A DNA stretch of 53,905 bases, taken from positions 1-53,905 of the forward strand of contig CATWBO010000013.1 of assembly GCA_958349055.1 (NCBI GenBank). The letters are read 5' to 3'. Positions within the stretch are counted from its first letter, which is position 1. The number at the start of each line of letters is the position of its first letter. The notes under the pieces are model-generated. The model ran no database searches, was not told the origin of the DNA, and was given only the letters and a program-made list of their open reading frames with translations. Source of the DNA: an uncultured bacterium (GTDB taxonomy: Bacteria; Actinomycetota; Coriobacteriia; Coriobacteriales; Coriobacteriaceae). Positions 50,115-53,905 of the stretch are shown here, piece after piece. The position numbers and the translations under genes were made by a program.

Positions 50115-50166
50115 GCGACGGCCGGCGTGCCATGGGATATCCCAGGCGCGCCGGCCGTCGCATTTT
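50115..50166 (+). terminator. Terminator after the YigZ gene
   Basis: GCGACGGCCGGCG (50115-50127) pairs perfectly with CGCCGGCCGTCGC (50149-50161) and is followed by ATTTTTG. Inside the loop is TGGGATATCCCA (50133-50144), itself a palindrome, making a two-part hairpin. It also faces the 3' end of the next minus-strand gene. Confidence 0.9.
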
Positions 50167-50178
50167 TGTTGCTGTCGT

Positions 50179-50625
50179 TTACTCGGCGAGCTGCTTCAGC
50201 ACGTCGCAGGCGATCTCGAAGGCATCGTCGATGCAGCCGGGGCAGCTGCGGAGCGGACCCTGGTCCGAGCCAATGCCCTTGAGCGTGCCGCAGATGGTCG
50301 TCGTGTTCTTCTCGCCAAAGCGTTTGGCGATCTCACGCGACAGCTTGTAGGTCTGCCCCTTGGTCTTGGGGTTTTCCATGCCGTCGCTCATCACAAAGCC
50401 CATGACGGCCACGGCGCCCGAGATGGCGCCGCAGGTCTCGGTCATCCCGCCCATCCCGGCACCGAAGCCCTCGGTGAGGGTGAAGGCAGTCTCGGGGTCG
50501 AGTCCGACAGCGGGTGCGAGTGTGCAGGCGACGGCCTGCGCGCAGTTAAAGCCGCGGGCGTGGTATTCGGCAGCCTGAGCCTGGCAGGCGGCGGTATCGA
50601 GTTGGGCGGTATCGATCTGTTTCAT
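50179..50625 (-). CDS. C_GCAxxG_C_C family protein
   Basis: This is a small cysteine-rich family of putative redox or metal-binding proteins common in anaerobes; the role is unknown. The 148-residue product has the family pattern, with Cys in FNCAQAVACTL, TETCGAISGAVAVMG (the C-G-A-x-x-G motif) and later CGTLKG and SCPGCIDDA. ATG 50625 is preceded by AAGGAGA; a longer reading to 50727 adds an unconserved start. It is divergent from metY, and the TTTGGGACA element lies in the gap. Confidence 0.9.
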   Translation of the reverse strand: MKQIDTAQLDTAACQAQAAEYHARGFNCAQAVACTLAPAVGLDPETAFTLTEGFGAGMGGMTETCGAISGAVAVMGFVMSDGMENPKTKGQTYKLSREIAKRFGEKNTTTICGTLKGIGSDQGPLRSCPGCIDDAFEIACDVLKQLAE

Positions 50626-50733
50626 GAGCGTCTCCTTGGTCACGGTGTACCCGCCTATGGTACCCTCGCCGACGCTTTTGCTCATCGAGAGCCCAATGCA
50701 TATCGCATTGTTTTCGCTATCGAACATGTTCTA

Positions 50734-50770
50734 AAGATTTGGGACAAACAAACCCGATGATTATGTCCCA
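50734..50770. repeat. 37-bp TTTGGGACA element, copy 2
   Basis: AAGATTTGGGACAAACA opens the element and TGTCCCA closes it. It matches 38381-38417 in length, in its first 17 and last 7 bases, and in GAT between. Here it lies in a divergent promoter region between the C_GCAxxG gene and metY, so it is unlikely to be just a terminator. Confidence 0.8.
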
Positions 50771-50857
50771 TAACCTACTTGTGGGATGGGTTGAGAGGGG
50801 TGCGAGGTAGCGGTATCGTGAACCGAATGAAATAAAACCCGAGCAAGGGAGCAAGAT

Positions 50858-52141
50858 ATGAGCGAGCAGACTATCGGTACTACGTGTGTTCAGGGCGGTT
50901 ATCGTCCGGGCGATGCGGAGCCGCGCCAAGTGCCTATCTATCAGTCCACGACGTGGAAGTACGACACGTCCGAACACATGGGCAAGCTGTTTGACCTGGA
51001 GGAGTCTGGCTACTTCTATAGCCGCCTGCAGAACCCTACCTGCGACCTCGTTGCCGCCAAGATCTGCGAGATGGAGGGCGGCACCGCTGCGATGCTCACG
51101 AGCTCGGGCATGGCTGCGAACTTCCTCGCCATCTTTAACGTTGCCGGTGCCGGTGATCACGTGGTCGCGAGTTCTGCTATCTATGGTGGCACGTACAACT
51201 TGCTCGCCCATACCATGGGCCGCATGGGTCTGACCTGCACTTTCGTTGCTCCTGATTGCACCGACGAGGAGCTGGAGGCCGCTTTCCAGCCCAACACCAA
51301 GCTCGTCTTTGGCGAGACCATCGCCAACCCTGCGCTGGCCGTGCTCGACATTGAGCGCTTTGCCAAGGCCGCGCACGACCATGGCGTGCCGCTGATGGTC
51401 GACAACACGTTCCCCACGCCTGTGATGTGCCGTCCCTTTGAGTGGGGTGCCGATATTGTCACCCACTCCACCACCAAGTACATGGATGGTCACGCGGCAT
51501 ATATCGGCGGCGTGATCGTAGACCACGGCCAGTTTGACTGGATGGCCCATGCCGACAAATTCCCGGGTCTCACCACGCCCGACGAGAGCTACCACGGCGT
51601 AACCTATGCCGAGAAGTTCGGCCGCGAGGGCGCCTTCATTACCAAGGCCACCGCACAGCTTATGCGCGACCTTGGCCCCATGCAGAACCCGCAGGCGGCG
51701 TTTTTCCTGAACAGCTCGCTTGAGAGCCTGCATGTACGCATGCCGCGTCACTGCGAGAACGGTCTGGCCGTTGCCAAGTTCCTGCAGAGCCATCCCAAGG
51801 TGCGCTTTGTGAGCTATCCGGGCCTTGAGGGCGACAAGTACTACGACATGGCTCAGAAGTACATGCCCAACGGTACGTGCGGCGTCGTGAGCTTTGGCTT
51901 TAACGGCGGTCGTGCGGCGGCCGAGACCTTTATGAAGAGTCTGAAGCTCGCCCAGATTGCCACGCACGTGGCCGATGCCCGCACCTGCTGCCTGCACCCG
52001 GCAAACGCCACCCATCGCCAGATGAACGACGAGGAGCTCATCGCCTGTGGCATTTCCGCCGACATGGTGCGCCTGTCGTGCGGACTTGAGGACACGGCCG
52101 ATTTGATTGCCGACCTTGAGCAAGCGCTCGAGCAGTGCTAG
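50858..52141 (+). CDS. metY: O-acetylhomoserine sulfhydrylase-type PLP enzyme (MetY)
   Basis: MetY uses sulfide and O-acetylhomoserine to make homocysteine in methionine synthesis; close relatives are methionine gamma-lyases. The 427-residue protein has the PLP fold type I layout: TSSGMAANFLAIFNVAGAGDHVV, VDNTFPTP, the Schiff-base Lys in THSTTKYMDGHA, and the C-terminal ARTCCLHPANATHRQMNDEEL, close to the MetY pattern. The length of about 430 favours MetY over the shorter MetB/MetC. The RBS is AAGGGAG and the start ATG 50858. With cysteine desulfidase in the same window, sulfide handling is a theme. Confidence 0.88.
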   Translation: MSEQTIGTTCVQGGYRPGDAEPRQVPIYQSTTWKYDTSEHMGKLFDLEESGYFYSRLQNPTCDLVAAKICEMEGGTAAMLTSSGMAANFLAIFNVAGAGDHVVASSAIYGGTYNLLAHTMGRMGLTCTFVAPDCTDEELEAAFQPNTKLVFGETIANPALAVLDIERFAKAAHDHGVPLMVDNTFPTPVMCRPFEWGADIVTHSTTKYMDGHAAYIGGVIVDHGQFDWMAHADKFPGLTTPDESYHGVTYAEKFGREGAFITKATAQLMRDLGPMQNPQAAFFLNSSLESLHVRMPRHCENGLAVAKFLQSHPKVRFVSYPGLEGDKYYDMAQKYMPNGTCGVVSFGFNGGRAAAETFMKSLKLAQIATHVADARTCCLHPANATHRQMNDEELIACGISADMVRLSCGLEDTADLIADLEQALEQC

Positions 52142-52211
52142 GCTAGCGTGCTGTACGAGGCGTGGGACGGCTTTTCGGCTGACGACGTCCTCATAGTTCC
52201 GATTCCGTAGG

Positions 52212-52258
52212 CGGGACCCCGATCGTGACCGTTTGTAGGCGATTGGGGTCCCGTTTTT
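52212..52258 (+). terminator. Terminator after metY
   Basis: CGGGACCCCGATCG (52212-52225) pairs with CGATTGGGGTCCCG (52240-52253, one G·T), with a 14-base loop and then TTTTT. It lies 70 bases past the metY stop and 26 bases before the MFS start. Confidence 0.92.
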
Positions 52259-52283
52259 GCGTTGCACGATAGAAAGGATATAT

Positions 52284-53588
52284 ATGGAGAAAACTGCCGA
52301 GCAGCTGCGCCGCGAACACATTGCCCTGGAGGGCGACACCCACGGTAAGAATAAATGGGCGATTCTGTTCACCGTGCTCGTCATGACCTTTATGGCGTGT
52401 CTGGATGCGAGCATCGTGACGGTGGCGCTTCCGGTGATGCAAAAGGAGCTGGGTGTGGGTCTCGACCGCATTCAGCTCGTGAGCTCGGCGTATCTGCTCG
52501 CGACGTGCGTCGCCATGCTGCCGTTTGGCCGCTTGGGCGATGTGCGCGGCAAGGTGAATGTGTTCCAGCTTGGTGTGATCGTCTTTACGGGTGGCTCGCT
52601 GCTTTGCGGGCTTTCGGCTTCGCTCGAGGTGCTTATCTTGGCGCGTATCGTGCAGGGCATTGGCTGTGCCGCCGCGATGGCCAACAATATGGGCATCATC
52701 ACCGAGTCGTTTCCGGCGCGTGAGCGCGGTCGTGCCATGGGCATTCTGGCGACCTTTGTGGCTCTTGGCATGATGTGCGGCCCCGTGCTCGGCGGCGTAC
52801 TCGTGGCAAGTTTTCCCTGGGAGAGCATCTTCCTCATCAACCTTCCCATTGGCGTCATCTCGTTTATCGTGGGACTCTACACGCTGCCGCATGTCAAGCC
52901 GGAGGCTGGCGAACGCCCTATGCCGTTGACAGAGGCGGCGCGTCGCTGCTTTGCGAGCTCGGCTTTCACGATTAACCTGGCTTGCATGCTTATCGTGTTC
53001 GTGGGTATCGGTGCCTCCGAGTTTGTGCTGCCGTTCTACTTTCAGGATGCCCACGGCTTTAGCTCCGATATCTCCGGCCTGTTGTTTTTGGCGATGCCGG
53101 TCGTGAATGCCTTTGTGGGCCCGCTTTCGGGCTCGGTGTCCGACCGTGTTGGTTGTGAAGCGCCCACGGCCGTTGGCCTGGGCGTGTACGTGTGCGGTCT
53201 CTTTGCGGTGAGCACGCTTGACGAGCACTCTTCCATCTTGATGATCGTGTGCTGCGTCGCATTTATGTCGTGCGGCACGTCGATCTTCCAGAGTCCCAAT
53301 AATTCGCTGTATATGGGTTCGGCTCCGCGTGAGGCGCTTGGCTTTGCGGGCAGCTTGGGCAGCTTGGCGCGCTATGCGGGCATAGCGCTGGGTATTACGG
53401 CGGCGTCGCGCATCCTGTATGGACAGACGAGCGCGGTAATGGATAAGACGGTCACGAGCTATGTGGCGGGCCGTCCGGATGTCTTCCTGTTTGGCTTCCG
53501 CTCGGTGTTTTATGTGCTGATGGCGGTTGCTACCGTGGGCTTTGCGCTCACATTGGTACGTTTGGTGAGGACGCGCATCCGGCATTAG
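52284..53588 (+). CDS. MFS transporter, DHA2-like drug:H+ antiporter
   Basis: This is a major facilitator exporter of the DHA2 (EmrB/QacA-like) type; the substrate cannot be told. The 434-residue protein has a polar 25-residue start and about twelve to fourteen helices. It has motif A MLPFGRLGDVRGKVNVFQLG between helices 2 and 3, LDASIVTVALPVMQKELG (motif D1-like) in helix 1, and GPVLGGVL (motif C-like) in helix 5. It is somewhat short for a 14-helix member. ATG 52284 has GAAAGGA 5 bases upstream; the longer reading from 52257 overlaps the metY terminator. Confidence 0.9.
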   Translation: MEKTAEQLRREHIALEGDTHGKNKWAILFTVLVMTFMACLDASIVTVALPVMQKELGVGLDRIQLVSSAYLLATCVAMLPFGRLGDVRGKVNVFQLGVIVFTGGSLLCGLSASLEVLILARIVQGIGCAAAMANNMGIITESFPARERGRAMGILATFVALGMMCGPVLGGVLVASFPWESIFLINLPIGVISFIVGLYTLPHVKPEAGERPMPLTEAARRCFASSAFTINLACMLIVFVGIGASEFVLPFYFQDAHGFSSDISGLLFLAMPVVNAFVGPLSGSVSDRVGCEAPTAVGLGVYVCGLFAVSTLDEHSSILMIVCCVAFMSCGTSIFQSPNNSLYMGSAPREALGFAGSLGSLARYAGIALGITAASRILYGQTSAVMDKTVTSYVAGRPDVFLFGFRSVFYVLMAVATVGFALTLVRLVRTRIRH

Positions 53589-53905
53589 CGTGTTCGCGAG
53601 TCGCCTGCCAAGAATCACGCCCATCTACTACGTTTAACTGTGCACCTCAAACCATGACGCATTCGCTAAAAACAAAAGCGCAGGTAGAGAGCCTGCCGGT
53701 TTTTGAGAATCGGGGGTATGGACAGGGGTGTCAGGTTAAACGTAGTAAATGGGCCGATTTCGTGGCGAGCATCCTTCGCAAATCCGTGGGGAACGAAGCA
53801 AAAGGGCTCATAAAGGTAGTCAAAAGAGCCCCGTCCCAAATTGACTGGTCTTGCGGCTTTATGGTGCGATAGGGCTTGTGGGGCGGGTGGGGGTCGGTCC
53901 GTGGT
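53589..53905. other. Spacer after MFS gene with inverted repeat and terminator-like hairpin
   Basis: This 317-base end region has no supported gene. It holds the 19-bp inverted repeat at 53620-53753. On the minus strand there is a hairpin GGGCTC...GAGCCC (53832-53807) followed by TTTTGCTT, suggesting that a minus-strand gene ends near or beyond the right edge. The last 70 bases are GC-rich and could be the end of such a gene, but it cannot be shown. Confidence 0.5.
53620..53753. repeat. 134-base element with 19-bp inverted ends
   Basis: CCCATCTACTACGTTTAAC (53620-53638) is complementary to GTTAAACGTAGTAAATGGG (53735-53753) with one mismatch. A small inner hairpin, GCAGG/CCTGC, lies at 53680-53696. 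Size and layout resemble palindrome B (inverted outer arms, inner hairpin), and both arms contain a GTTTAAC or GTTAAC core. Confidence 0.7.

Noticed and set aside
50771..50857. SAM riboswitch upstream of metY
   Set aside because: The 87 bases show no SAM-I aptamer core and no terminator; only an RBS and possible promoter sequence.
50717..52471. 584-codon minus-strand frame opposite metY
   Set aside because: It spans metY, its terminator and part of the MFS gene. There are no domain features, and metY has clear PLP motifs.
52191..53624. 477-codon minus-strand frame opposite the MFS gene
   Set aside because: It is Arg/His/Ala-rich antisense noise; the plus frame has helices and MFS motifs.
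53654..53872. 72-codon plus-strand frame at the right end
   Set aside because: It starts inside the 134-base inverted element without an RBS and runs through a terminator-like hairpin.
53833..53905. C-terminal end of a minus-strand gene at the right edge
   Set aside because: A minus-strand terminator-like hairpin suggests it, but the remaining bases are too few to support a coding call.

Overview
The window is about 54 kb of bacterial chromosome with high G+C coding sequence. Gene content and order point to an actinobacterium of the class Coriobacteriia, most likely Collinsella or a close relative. The signs are a division and cell wall (dcw) cluster that runs into a pgeF/yggS/sepF/yggT/divIVA tail, FtsZ anchored by SepF with no ftsA, GC-rich third codon positions, and an anaerobe-type gene set (L-cysteine desulfidase, small nitroreductase). 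The genus call is inference from style, not a database match. No mobile element, prophage, CRISPR array, tRNA or rRNA gene was seen.

Layout. 1-15.6 kb (+): mraZ, rsmH, ftsL-like, ftsI-type PBP, murF, mraY, murD, ftsW, murG, murC, murB, ftsQ, ftsZ. murE and ftsA are absent. 15.8-23.7 kb (+): pgeF, then a complete pstSCAB-phoU phosphate uptake operon placed inside the division cluster (pgeF and pstS overlap by ATGA), then yggS, sepF, yggT (apparently an AUC start) and divIVA. 23.8-26.4 kb (-): nitroreductase, then a second phosphate system (PiT permease with its DUF47 partner). 26.6-29.8 kb (+): a small hypothetical gene, a Bax-inhibitor-1 family membrane protein, a PARG-like TIGR02452 protein and an SGNH esterase. 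30.0-32.5 kb (-): thiD, and thiC under a clear TPP riboswitch. 32.5-39.5 kb: a membrane-anchored hypothetical, yaaA, an M18 aminopeptidase, DNA polymerase I and a Cof-type phosphatase. 39.6-43.3 kb (+): argG and argH, the last two steps of arginine synthesis. 43.6-50.6 kb: ndk, rpiB, L-cysteine desulfidase, a HAD hydrolase, rpsA, RNase P RNA, a YigZ protein and a C_GCAxxG protein. 50.8-53.6 kb (+): metY and an MFS exporter.

The most interesting regulatory object is the roughly 380-nt argG leader. It has a promoter-like pair, a strong ribosome binding site, a 24-codon peptide ending in a cluster of six arginine codons (four of them CGA), and then mutually exclusive hairpins and a terminator just before argG. 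It looks like an arginine-sensing transcription attenuator. A second theme is the number of structured intergenic palindromes. These include a 37-bp TTTGGGACA element present twice, a pair of AGTAG/CTACT elements, two nested GC-rich palindromes with related cores, and a four-copy CGATCTGTAACA array. They look like small families of dispersed repeats or binding sites and are not explained by ordinary terminators.

All calls rest on reading the sequence and translations. No similarity search, folding program or codon statistics were run.
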